Source: Actinoplanes sp. SE50/110 (lineage in GTDB: Bacteria > Actinomycetota > Actinomycetes > Mycobacteriales > Micromonosporaceae). Taken from it: a DNA stretch of 64,000 nt. The number at the start of each line of letters is the position of its first letter. The first letter of the stretch is position 1. The notes below the pieces were generated by a model. It searched no databases, was not told where the DNA came from, and saw nothing but the letters and a program-made list of their open reading frames with translations. The stretch covers positions 4,931,001 to 4,995,000 of the forward strand of contig NZ_LT827010.1 in the NCBI RefSeq assembly GCF_900119315.1, written 5' to 3'. Below, piece by piece: positions 7,795-16,188 of the stretch. A program made the position numbers and the translations under genes.

Positions 7795-9507
7795 TCAGGT
7801 GTGTGCGCCGAGGTGCTCGGTCACCGTGTGGTCGTCGCCGTCCAGGTGCAGGACGCGTCGGGCCCGCGCGGCCGAGCCGGTGCGGTGCGCGATGACGATC
7901 AGGGTGCCGGGCCGGTCGCGGAACGCGGCCTCCGCCACCGTCTCCGCGGCCGGATCCAGGTGCGCGGTGGCCTCGTCGAGGATGACCACCGGCGCCGGCG
8001 ACAGGTACGTGCGGGCCAGCGCGATCAGCTGCCGCTCGCCGTCGGACAGGGTGGCGGCCGGGTCGTTCAGCTCGGCGTCGAGGCCACCGAGCCGGCCCAG
8101 CAGCGTGGTCATGCCGACCGCCGCCACCGCGCGAACGACCTCGTCGTCGTCCGCGGACGGGGCCAGGTAGCGCAGGTTGTCCCGCACCGAGCCGGGGAAG
8201 ACGTACGCCTCCTGGGGCACCAGGGCGACGAGCCGGTGCCGCTGCTCCTCGGGCAGTCCGGCGGCCGGACGACCGCCGATGCGCACCTGACCGGCCGACG
8301 GCTGCCGGATGCCGGCCAGCAGCAGGGCCAGGGTGGACTTGCCGATCCCGCTGGCGCCGGTGATGGCCAGGTGATCGCCGTACGGCACGGTGAGCGTCAG
8401 GTCGCGCAGGACCGGCTCCGCGTCGGCGGCGTACGCGAAGGTGAGCCCCGCCACGGTGAGGTCGGCGGTCGTGTCGTGACGCACCGCCGGTGACACCGGG
8501 GCCGGGGGCACCGGATCGGCGACCGGATCCGGGGCCACCTCGGCCAGCCGGTGCAGCAGCAGGGCGAGGGTGTTCCAGTAACCGCCGACGGCGCTGGTCA
8601 ACATCCGCAGCGCCGGCACGATCGACCCGGCCAGGTAGGTGGCGGCCCCGATGAGGGTGCCCGCGGTGATGGCCCGCGTGCCGATCAGGTGCGGGGCGGC
8701 CAGCAGCAGCCCGACGAGCGGTAGATGGCCACCCACGAGCACGACCGGTACCCGGGACGCGGCGGCGCGACCGGCGCTCAGCATGGCGCGCAGCGCGCGC
8801 TGCGAGTCCGCCTCGACGAGGGCGGCCGCTTCCTCCTCGGCGCCCAGCGCGGTGATGTCCCGCGCCGCGGTCAGCACCTCGCCGACCCGGGCGGCGACGT
8901 CCTCGGCGGCCAGCACCGCGACCCGCCGCAGCGCCCCCACCCGCCGGATCGACCACGCGAAGGCCACCAGGGCGACGGTGAGCGCCGCCAGCACCGGCCC
9001 GGACAGCACGGGGTCGAGCGCGGTCAGGCCGGCTCCCGCGGCGAGCAGCGTGATGGCCAGGGGCCGGGCGGTGCGCAGCAGCGCCGAGGTGAGGTCCCGT
9101 ACCGCGTCCACCTGGCTGGTCAGCCGGGACACCCCGGCGGTGTCCGGCGGCGCCGCGAGCGAGGTCGCCTCGAGCAGCGTGTGGTGCACCACCCGGCGGG
9201 TCAACCGGTCCCGCATCGGCTCGACGACCGCGGCCAGAGGATCGAACAGGGCACGTTCAGCGGCGGCCCGCAGCAGGTGCAGACCGGCGAGCACGGCGAG
9301 CCAGGCGAGTCCGACGGACAGCCGGTGCTGCAGGAAGCCACGGTCCAGCGCGGCCGCGGTGACCCAGCCGGATGCCAGTGCGGGAGCGGCCTCGGCCACC
9401 GAGAGCACGGCGATCCGCCGCAGCGGCCGGCCGCTGCCCCGCAGGACATCGCCGAGCAGGGCGGCGGCCGGCCCGGTCAGGCCGAAGCGGATCATCCGGG
9501 TGCTCAC
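7795..9507 (-). CDS. Lanthipeptide-cluster ABC half-transporter B (membrane + ATPase)
   Basis: 570 aa: an N-terminal exporter-type membrane domain of about six helices, then an ATPase. Walker A is GASGIGKST and Walker B is VVILDEATAHLD with the catalytic Glu present. The signature is altered to LSDGERQ instead of LSGGQ. GTG 9507 overlaps the stop of the previous ABC gene as GTGA, so the two half-transporters are translationally coupled and probably form a heterodimer. Given the lanA gene just upstream it probably exports the modified peptide. No peptidase C39 domain is present, so leader removal is done elsewhere. Confidence 0.85.
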   Translation of the reverse strand: MSTRMIRFGLTGPAAALLGDVLRGSGRPLRRIAVLSVAEAAPALASGWVTAAALDRGFLQHRLSVGLAWLAVLAGLHLLRAAAERALFDPLAAVVEPMRDRLTRRVVHHTLLEATSLAAPPDTAGVSRLTSQVDAVRDLTSALLRTARPLAITLLAAGAGLTALDPVLSGPVLAALTVALVAFAWSIRRVGALRRVAVLAAEDVAARVGEVLTAARDITALGAEEEAAALVEADSQRALRAMLSAGRAAASRVPVVLVGGHLPLVGLLLAAPHLIGTRAITAGTLIGAATYLAGSIVPALRMLTSAVGGYWNTLALLLHRLAEVAPDPVADPVPPAPVSPAVRHDTTADLTVAGLTFAYAADAEPVLRDLTLTVPYGDHLAITGASGIGKSTLALLLAGIRQPSAGQVRIGGRPAAGLPEEQRHRLVALVPQEAYVFPGSVRDNLRYLAPSADDDEVVRAVAAVGMTTLLGRLGGLDAELNDPAATLSDGERQLIALARTYLSPAPVVILDEATAHLDPAAETVAEAAFRDRPGTLIVIAHRTGSAARARRVLHLDGDDHTVTEHLGAHT

Positions 9508-11216
9508 CGGTCGGCGGCGCACGGCTGCTCCCGGTCGGTGGCCGCCGACGGGACCGCCACGGTCTCGAACACGGCCCGGTAGCGGGGATCGGCCCACAGC
9601 CTGGCGTGCGGCGCGAGGGCGCGGACCCGTCCCGCGTCCAGCCAGGCGACCAGGTCGCAGCAGGCCGCGGTGTCCGCGCGGTGGGTGACGACGACGCGGG
9701 TGCGGCCGTGCAGCCGGGCCGTCACGGCCTCGCTGACCTCCCGCTCGGTGACGCTGTCCAGACCGGACGTCGCGTCGTCGAGCACGTGCACCAGGGCGGG
9801 TCGCACCAGGGCCCGGGCGAGTCCGACACGCTGCAGCTGTCCACCGGACATCGGGGTACGCGCGGGCACCGAGTCGTAGCCGGCGGGCAGCCGCCGGATG
9901 ACGTGGTGGATCCGCGCGGCGCGGGCCGCCGACTCCACCGCCACCCGGTCGAGCTCGGGCCGGCCGAGCCGGATCGCCTCGTGCAGGGTGCGCCCGGCCA
10001 GCGCGGGGCGCGCGAAGGCATAGGTCACCGTCCGGCGCAGGGCCGGCAGATCCAGGTCGGTGATGTCGACGCCGCCGATGTGGACCGCACCCTCGTCCGG
10101 GTCGGCCAGCCGGCCGAGCAGGGCGCCCAGCACGCTCTTGCCGGAGCCGCTGGCGCCGACCAGCGCCACCGCCACACCGTCCGGGATCTCCAGGTCGAGC
10201 CGGTCGAGCACCCGCCCGCCGGCGCGCACGACGGTGACGCCGCGCAGCGACACCGCGCCGTCCGGGGGTGGGATGCTGCGGGGCCCGCCCGGGACGGCCG
10301 GCCGCTGCAGCACGGCGTCGAGCCGGTCGGCGCCCGCGCGGGCCTGCGCCAGGCTCAGCGCGGTGTCGATCTGGTCGAGAAGTCCGGTGGCGAGCGCGAG
10401 GTAGCCGGCGACGGCGAGCAGGTTTCCGGCGGTGATGAGCCCGGCGCTCACGTCCACTCCGGCGACGGCCAGCACGACGATCTCGGTACCGGGCACCAGC
10501 AACCCGATCTTCCAGACGGCGCTGCGCTGGACGCGCCACGACGCGTGGCCCGCGGCGGACAGTTCGTGCAGCGGGCCGGCGACGCGACGGGTCTCGGCGG
10601 CCAGGGTGCCGGCGGCCCGGATGGTGCGGGCACCGGTGAGGGCGCCGGCCAACAGCGACGCCATGCGGGTCTGTGCCGCCAGATAGCGGCCCTCGACCTC
10701 GGCGGCCTCGGTGACGAACCGCCGGGCGGCCAGCACGGTGACCGGCACCAGGAGGGTGAAGGCCAGGCCGGCCCGCCAGTCGACGAGCCACAACGCGACG
10801 AGTGCCGCGGCCGAGCCGGCGACTGAGACGGACGCCTCGGCCACATGACCGGGGAGCGCCGCGGCCTGCGGGGCGGCCTGCGCCACCTGGGTCACCGCCT
10901 CCCCCACGGCGAACGGCGACCGGGGCCCGAGTGCCAGCAGCCGCCGGAGGGTCAGCATGCGCAGACGCGCGGTGCCGACCGCGCCGATGGCGACGGACGA
11001 CCACACGACGACGGCCTCGGCCGCGGCGCCCGCCGCGAGCACGGCCGCGAGAGCCGCCACGGGCGCACCGGTGCCGCGGCCGCCGAGCACCGCGTCGCTC
11101 GCCGCGGCGAGCAGCGCCGGCACGGTCACGCCGGCCGCGGCCTGCACCGTCAGCGCGGCGACGAACAGGGTCAGGCGTACGCGCAGCATCCCGGCGGTCG
11201 CCGTCAAGACCCGCAT
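9504..11216 (-). CDS. Lanthipeptide-cluster ABC half-transporter A (membrane + ATPase)
   Basis: 570 aa, starting at ATG 11216 behind a GGAGG site; longer extensions of the frame run through the lanA gene. A six-helix exporter domain is followed by an ATPase with Walker A GASGSGKSV and signature MSGGQLQR. Walker B is LVHVLDDATSGLD, where the catalytic Glu is replaced by Asp. Together with half-transporter B, which has an intact Glu but a degenerate signature, this predicts one competent and one degenerate ATP site, as in known heterodimeric exporters. It lies 74 bp after lanA on the same strand. Confidence 0.85.
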   Translation of the reverse strand: MRVLTATAGMLRVRLTLFVAALTVQAAAGVTVPALLAAASDAVLGGRGTGAPVAALAAVLAAGAAAEAVVVWSSVAIGAVGTARLRMLTLRRLLALGPRSPFAVGEAVTQVAQAAPQAAALPGHVAEASVSVAGSAAALVALWLVDWRAGLAFTLLVPVTVLAARRFVTEAAEVEGRYLAAQTRMASLLAGALTGARTIRAAGTLAAETRRVAGPLHELSAAGHASWRVQRSAVWKIGLLVPGTEIVVLAVAGVDVSAGLITAGNLLAVAGYLALATGLLDQIDTALSLAQARAGADRLDAVLQRPAVPGGPRSIPPPDGAVSLRGVTVVRAGGRVLDRLDLEIPDGVAVALVGASGSGKSVLGALLGRLADPDEGAVHIGGVDITDLDLPALRRTVTYAFARPALAGRTLHEAIRLGRPELDRVAVESAARAARIHHVIRRLPAGYDSVPARTPMSGGQLQRVGLARALVRPALVHVLDDATSGLDSVTEREVSEAVTARLHGRTRVVVTHRADTAACCDLVAWLDAGRVRALAPHARLWADPRYRAVFETVAVPSAATDREQPCAADR

Positions 11217-11290
11217 CGCACCTCCAGGAAGTCGGTCGAAGACGGGACGGCCACGCCGATGTCCAGCCGGCGCGGCCGCCCGTCGGGTGA

Positions 11291-11431
11291 TCACTGGCCG
11301 GTCACGCTGCAGGTGGCCGGGCAGGTGCCCTTGCACGTGGTCGAGGCACAGGTGAACCGGCAGGTGCCGGCCTGCGCCTCCTCCTCCTCCATCGCCGGCA
11401 GGTCCTGCAGGGCGTCGAGATCGTCGGTCAT
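11291..11431 (-). CDS. lanA: Lanthipeptide precursor peptide (class IV type)
   Basis: 46 aa. An acidic leader (MTDDLDALQDLPAMEEEEAQ, residues 1-20) precedes a core at about 22-46 that carries all five Cys (24, 28, 33, 37, 41) and nine Ser/Thr. Every Cys is directly preceded by Thr, giving five TC units spaced 4, 5, 4 and 4. ATG 11431 has GGAGG eight bases upstream; an ATG two codons earlier is too close to that site. The DLDALQDLP helix resembles leaders of class III and IV lanthipeptides. It sits between the S9 peptidase and ABC exporter genes, downstream of lanL. Product and ring pattern are unknown. Confidence 0.85.
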   Translation of the reverse strand: MTDDLDALQDLPAMEEEEAQAGTCRFTCASTTCKGTCPATCSVTGQ

Positions 11432-11449
11432 CGTCATCACCTCCTTTCG

Positions 11450-13222
11450 TCAGCTCGTCGGGGCAGGGGCGACGGTCGGCCGGCTCTCCGCGAGGAACCG
11501 TGTCACCACTGCGGTGACCGGATCCTGGACGGCGGTGCCGAGCACGGCGTGACCGCGGTCAGGGGGTTCCAGGTAGTGCAGGTCGACGCCACGCGACCGG
11601 CCCAGGGCGGTCAGTCGCTCGGCGAGCAGCCGCGAATGCGCCACCGGGGTGGACTCGTCCTGGGCGCCGTGCACCAGCAGCAGCGGTGCCCGCAGCCCGG
11701 ACGCCAGCCGTGCCACGTCGCGCGGGCCGATCTCGTCGTCGGCCTCGGTGAGTCCGTCGAGCCGCTCCACCATGCCCCGCACGGCGGGATGGCCGTCGGC
11801 GTGCAGGCGGGGCCCGGACAGGAACGGCGCGAGGGCGGCGCAGGCCGACCAGGCGTCCGGTTGGGTGGCGGCCGCCAGCAGCGCGAGGTAGGCGCCGTAG
11901 CTGACGCCGTACAGTGCCGGGCGCGGCCGGCCGGGCCCGCGGCGGCTGCCCAGGAACGCGCCGATGGCGGCGACGTCGGCGAGATCGGGCACCCCCCAGG
12001 CGCCCACGATCGCCCGGGCGTGGGCGGTGCCGTACCCGGTGCTGCCCCGCTGGTTGGGCGCCACCACGGCCACCCCCGCCGTGGCCAGCGCCTGGAACAG
12101 CGGCTCGAAGGTGAGCGACCACCGGCTCGCCGGGCCCCCGTGCAGGGCCACCACGACGTGTGCCGCGCTGCGCCAGTCGGGCCCGTGCACGACGGCCTCG
12201 ACCGGCCCGCCGGCACCGGGGAAGGTCTCCAGCCGGCCGGGCGACCACGGCGGGGACGGTGGCGCGGGCACCCGCAGCCGGTCCGCGCCGGGGGGTAGCC
12301 AGGCGAGGCCGCACGGCCGATCCGGGCCCGACCGGGGAAGCCACAACCCGTTCGGCGTCCAGGCCGCGAGCGGCACCAGATCACTGTCCGGCATGGTGAC
12401 GGGGTGCGCGGCGCGGGACATGGTGTCCCAGCGGAGCAGGCGCGAACGAGCCCCGCGGGTCTGCACGACGGCGATGCTCGTGCCGGTCGGATCGAGCGCG
12501 ACCGGGTACACCTCGGGACGGCACCAGTCCCCCGGCGCCGACCACCGCGGCTCCCCGGTGTCGAGGTCGGCCAGGACCACGGTGGGGCCCTCCGGCCGGC
12601 GCACCGTCGCCAGCACCCGGCGGCCGGCGCAGGCGAGCACCCGGGACAGACCGTCCAACCAGGGCGCGGGCACGCACGTGCCGTCCCGGGGATCGACGAT
12701 CATCCGGGTGGACCGGCCGCCGTGGCCGGTGGTGACCAGCACCCGGTCGCCGCACGCCACGGCGTCGCGCAGCCGGCCGGGCACCTCGGCGACCGGGCGC
12801 AGCCACGGCGTGCCGACGCCCAGCCGGTGCAGCGTCGTACCGGCGCTCTCCGGTGCGTCCGCCCAGCCGAGTGCCGGGAAGCCGGTCGCCGCCGGCGCGC
12901 CGATCACGCGCAGCGGTGCCGGGAAGGTGCCGAGTGTGGTGCGGCCGCCGTCGCGGTCCAGCAGTTCGGCGGTCAGTGCCCCGCCGGCGCCGAACCAGGT
13001 CAGCAGCGCCCGGTCGGCGTCCACCGGCAGGGGCATCATCCAGCGCGGGTCGCCGGTGACGGGTGCGGTGAAGCTCAGGCGGGGGCCGACGGTGCCCAGC
13101 TGCCAGCTCTCCACCCGGTGCCGGCCGCGTTCGTCGGCCGCCATGCAGACCGCCCGGCTCCCGTCGGCCGAGAAGCGGAAGCTGATGCGCGCGGTGACCT
13201 GCGCCGTCGCCGGGCTGCTCAT
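11450..13222 (-). CDS. S9-family prolyl-oligopeptidase-type serine peptidase (putative leader peptidase)
   Basis: 590 aa. The N-terminal two thirds are repetitive and beta-rich, as in the S9 propeller. The C-terminal alpha/beta hydrolase has a visible catalytic triad: Ser441 in GVSYGAY, Asp522 in GAQDESTP and His558 in DRGHAVLG. No signal peptide is seen, so it should act in the cytoplasm. ATG 13222 overlaps the lanL stop as ATGA, and lanA begins 18 bp after its end. Prolyl oligopeptidases encoded beside class III lanthipeptide genes (FlaP, AplP) remove leader peptides, so the same role is likely. An alternative is a housekeeping acyl-aminoacyl peptidase. Confidence 0.85.
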   Translation of the reverse strand: MSSPATAQVTARISFRFSADGSRAVCMAADERGRHRVESWQLGTVGPRLSFTAPVTGDPRWMMPLPVDADRALLTWFGAGGALTAELLDRDGGRTTLGTFPAPLRVIGAPAATGFPALGWADAPESAGTTLHRLGVGTPWLRPVAEVPGRLRDAVACGDRVLVTTGHGGRSTRMIVDPRDGTCVPAPWLDGLSRVLACAGRRVLATVRRPEGPTVVLADLDTGEPRWSAPGDWCRPEVYPVALDPTGTSIAVVQTRGARSRLLRWDTMSRAAHPVTMPDSDLVPLAAWTPNGLWLPRSGPDRPCGLAWLPPGADRLRVPAPPSPPWSPGRLETFPGAGGPVEAVVHGPDWRSAAHVVVALHGGPASRWSLTFEPLFQALATAGVAVVAPNQRGSTGYGTAHARAIVGAWGVPDLADVAAIGAFLGSRRGPGRPRPALYGVSYGAYLALLAAATQPDAWSACAALAPFLSGPRLHADGHPAVRGMVERLDGLTEADDEIGPRDVARLASGLRAPLLLVHGAQDESTPVAHSRLLAERLTALGRSRGVDLHYLEPPDRGHAVLGTAVQDPVTAVVTRFLAESRPTVAPAPTS

Positions 13223-15963
13223 CGTGCGGCCACCGGACGACGGGCCGAGGCCGGCGCGACCTGCCACCGTCCGCTCGACGGGTCTGCCATGAACGGCCGC
13301 CGGCCGCCGTGCCGCAGGCGCAGCAGGAATCCCACCGAGCCGGCGAGGCCCACGTTGAAGTCGGCGGTCACGTCCTGATCCCCCTCGTCGGGTACCAGCC
13401 GCAGGTCGCCGTGCCGGGCGTGGCGCAGCACCATCGAGGTGGCCAGTTCCTGCGCCCAGGCCCGGTACTCGCCACCGACCGCGTCCGCCAGGTCCAGCAG
13501 GAACTCGCCGTTGCCGGCCAGCCCGTGACAGGCCGAGGTACCCGTGCGCCAGCGGGTCTGCCGCACCGCGGCGGCCGCTTCGCGGGCCAGGTCCAGGTAC
13601 GTGATCTCGCCGGTGGCCTGCCACAGGCGCAGCAGGAAGGTGCCCACCCCGGACGAGCCGCTGCACCAGTGGAACTGCATGCCGGTGCCGCGCTCGTCGC
13701 CACGGTCGGAGCGCCACCCGGCACCCCACGGTTTCCGGTCGACCTCGACAGCCAGGGTGTCGCCGGCCAGCACCGCGGTGCGCAGGAAGTCCTCCCGGCC
13801 GGTGGCCTGCGCGAGGGCGAGCAGCGTGTAGCCGATGCCGGCGACGCCGTGGGCGAACCCCAGGTGGGTGATGCCGACCAGCGTGGAGTCGAGGTTGTCG
13901 GGCACGGTCCAGTACACCCGCCCGTCCGCCTCGGTGGCGCCGGCCAGCAACGCTTCACCGGCCTGCCGGGCCCGATCGAGGAATTCCTCGCGGCCGGTGC
14001 CCCGCCACAGCCGCAGCTGGGCGAGGGCCGAGCCGGCGACGCCGTGGCACACGTCCGGGTTGGGCCATCGCACCGGCAGGGCGAGAGCCAGGTCGACCGC
14101 GCGGGCCTCCAGATCGGCGTCGCCGAGGTGCCGGGCGGCGTCGTACAGCGCCCAGGCCGTTCCCGACCGGCCGAAGTACAGGCCGGGCAGCAGCCGCGGC
14201 GCCGTGCCGGGACGCCCGGTCCAGGCCGCCACCCGGGCGATCACGGCGCGCAGGTCGGGCCGGTCGAGAAGCTGGTCGGCCCGCACCAGCACGCTGAGCA
14301 CGCCGGCCGAACCGTGCTGCACGGAGTGCGGGTCGGCCGTGGTGCCGAAGGCCGTGCTGGACCACAGCCGGCCGGCATCCGGCTCGCTCGCGACGGTGCT
14401 CACGATGTGGGTCAGCCCGTCCCGGGCGAAGCTGTCCAGTTCGGCGGCCGGCAGCCGGTCGGACGTCGTACCCTCGGCCGGCCCGGTGCGGAGCACCGTC
14501 GTCGGCGTCGCCGCCCGGTCGTCGAGGAACGCGCGCAGCCGCTCGATGCTCCAGCGTTGCGCGGGTTCGTCGGCGGTCAGTCCCCGGATCGCCGGGGCCA
14601 GGGCGCGGGCCGTGGCGTTGTGCACCGCCGCGGCGGTGATCAGTGCGGTGATCCGGTCGTGTGTGGAGCCCGGCCCGGGCTGGTCCGTGCCGAACAGCGG
14701 CGCGGCTCCGAGCGCGAGGACGAACAGGACCGCGCCCAGGGCATAGAGGTCGGCGCTCTGTTGCGGCACCCGGCCCGGCCCGATCTCGTCGACGGTCTCC
14801 GGCGGGGCGAAGGCCGGCGTGTGTCCCCGCAGCGCCCAGGCGCCCGGCACGGCCACCAGTTCGGGGTCGATCAGCCGCAGCGACCCGTCCGGGGTGACCA
14901 TGATGTTCATCGGGGTGAAGTCCTGGAAGACCAGGCCCCGCCGGTGCACCTCGGCCAGCAGGCCGGCCAGCCGCGACGCCATGTCCAGCGCGTCGGCCGG
15001 CGCGGGGCCGGCCATCGGCCCGGCGGCGGTGAGCCGGTCGTGGATCCACGCGGACAGGGTCGTGCCGGGGACCAGGGATTCGGCCAGGAACGTGTGGTCC
15101 TTCTGGTCGAACAGGGCGAGCCGGTCGGGGGCGATGCCCGCCAGCGCGTCGAGCGCGTCGGCCTCGGCGCGCAGCACGTCGCGGGCGTCGCGGCCGTCCG
15201 GACGCTGGCCGACGTCGGCCCGGGCCTGCTTGACGATCACCATCGTCTCGGTGTGCCGGTCCCACGCGCGGTAGACGCCGCCGCGGGCCGCGTGCCGGAT
15301 CGCCTCACGTACCTCGAAACGGTCGCCCAGGACCACCGTGCGAGCCCCCGCGGCACCGTTGCTCGCCGGTGGGGCGGCCGGTGCCGGATAGGGCGGCTCG
15401 GCCCACGGCGGCGGGGAGAACCTCGGCGCCCGGACGTCCTCGATCGTGCGGCCGTCCGGGGTGCGCAGCCGGACCTGGTAGGCGCCGTCGTCGGTCAGCA
15501 CCCGGACGCCCTGGAAGGCGCCGTACCGGTAGTGCACGAGGCTGCCCGGCCGCAGCGGCCGGTCGGAGAGCACGGCCGGCCCCCGCATGCCCGCGGTCGT
15601 CGCATCCAGCGCGGCGGCGACCTCCCGCAGCTGATCGTCGTCCTCCGGGTAGACCGTGATGATCTTGCCGCACTGGGCCCGGTCGTACCGCTCGTTGGTG
15701 AGCTTGGCGACCAGCTCGGCGGTGCGGGCGAACTTGAAGGCGCAGGCCCGTTCGACCAGCACCCCGGCGCAGCGGTGCAGCACCTCCGGCACGGACAGCC
15801 GGGTGGCCGAGACGTGCAGCTTCCACCCCTGCACCCGCGCTACCGCGGTGCCGTCCGGCGGACAGACGTGACACCAGGTGTCGTCCTCGGTGAACGACCA
15901 GCCCTGCGTGCCGTCGACGGCGACGACCGCCGCCACGATGCTCCGCAAGTGAAACTCGCCCAT
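13219..15963 (-). CDS. lanL: Class IV lanthipeptide synthetase (lyase-kinase-cyclase)
   Basis: 914 aa. The N-terminal lyase-like domain contains GWKLHVSATRLS (about 47-57) and CGKIITVYPE (98-107). A Ser/Thr-kinase-like domain follows from about 215, with Lys245, FQDFTPMNIM (Asp348, Asn353) and Asp366. The C-terminal LanC-like cyclase begins near 520. Its zinc ligands are all present: Cys767 in HWCSG, then Cys812 and His813 in ACHGLAGNG. Class III LanKC enzymes lack these ligands, so class IV fits better. It phosphorylates and eliminates Ser/Thr in the precursor, then cyclizes Cys onto them. ATG 15963 is the likely start; it leads a five-gene operon. Confidence 0.9.
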   Translation of the reverse strand: MGEFHLRSIVAAVVAVDGTQGWSFTEDDTWCHVCPPDGTAVARVQGWKLHVSATRLSVPEVLHRCAGVLVERACAFKFARTAELVAKLTNERYDRAQCGKIITVYPEDDDQLREVAAALDATTAGMRGPAVLSDRPLRPGSLVHYRYGAFQGVRVLTDDGAYQVRLRTPDGRTIEDVRAPRFSPPPWAEPPYPAPAAPPASNGAAGARTVVLGDRFEVREAIRHAARGGVYRAWDRHTETMVIVKQARADVGQRPDGRDARDVLRAEADALDALAGIAPDRLALFDQKDHTFLAESLVPGTTLSAWIHDRLTAAGPMAGPAPADALDMASRLAGLLAEVHRRGLVFQDFTPMNIMVTPDGSLRLIDPELVAVPGAWALRGHTPAFAPPETVDEIGPGRVPQQSADLYALGAVLFVLALGAAPLFGTDQPGPGSTHDRITALITAAAVHNATARALAPAIRGLTADEPAQRWSIERLRAFLDDRAATPTTVLRTGPAEGTTSDRLPAAELDSFARDGLTHIVSTVASEPDAGRLWSSTAFGTTADPHSVQHGSAGVLSVLVRADQLLDRPDLRAVIARVAAWTGRPGTAPRLLPGLYFGRSGTAWALYDAARHLGDADLEARAVDLALALPVRWPNPDVCHGVAGSALAQLRLWRGTGREEFLDRARQAGEALLAGATEADGRVYWTVPDNLDSTLVGITHLGFAHGVAGIGYTLLALAQATGREDFLRTAVLAGDTLAVEVDRKPWGAGWRSDRGDERGTGMQFHWCSGSSGVGTFLLRLWQATGEITYLDLAREAAAAVRQTRWRTGTSACHGLAGNGEFLLDLADAVGGEYRAWAQELATSMVLRHARHGDLRLVPDEGDQDVTADFNVGLAGSVGFLLRLRHGGRRPFMADPSSGRWQVAPASARRPVAAR

Positions 15964-16049
15964 GCGATTGCCCGCCTTTCGACCCGCCGCATCGGCGGCT
16001 CCCGGCAATGAATCTGGCAGCGGTGGCGGCGCACAGCATCAGGGTCGGG

Positions 16050-16082
16050 ACCCTTGTTTCCCGGCCGGCGGCGGGCAAGGGT
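16050..16082. promoter_or_regulatory. Inverted repeat in the lanL / LAL-regulator intergenic region
   Basis: ACCCTTG (16050-16056) and CAAGGGT (16076-16082) are perfect complements, with CCCG/CGGG pairs inside. They lie between lanL and the divergent LAL regulator. A candidate operator for one of the LuxR-type regulators, or a 5' UTR hairpin of lanL. Confidence 0.35.
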
Positions 16083-16188
16083 ACCGGCGGTACGTAGCCG
16101 GATCGGGTAGTTCCACGCCTGTTCCCGGCCCGGCCGTCTCTGGGACCGTTTCCGCGACGGTGCAGGACGGTGAAGGGAGGTGACCGCC

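Noticed and set aside
7795..11004. Very long minus-strand frame (1069 codons) covering both ABC genes
   Set aside because: Its first half is an Arg/Gly/Pro-rich shadow of half-transporter A; the real second gene starts at GTG 9507.
13219..15963. Class III (LanKC) assignment of the synthetase
   Set aside because: The cyclase keeps WC-x-G and CHG zinc ligands, which class III enzymes lack.
13309..16011. 900-codon plus-strand frame opposite lanL
   Set aside because: Antisense artefact of high GC: Gln/Gly/Arg/Val-rich with no motif, while the minus strand has a complete lanthipeptide synthetase.
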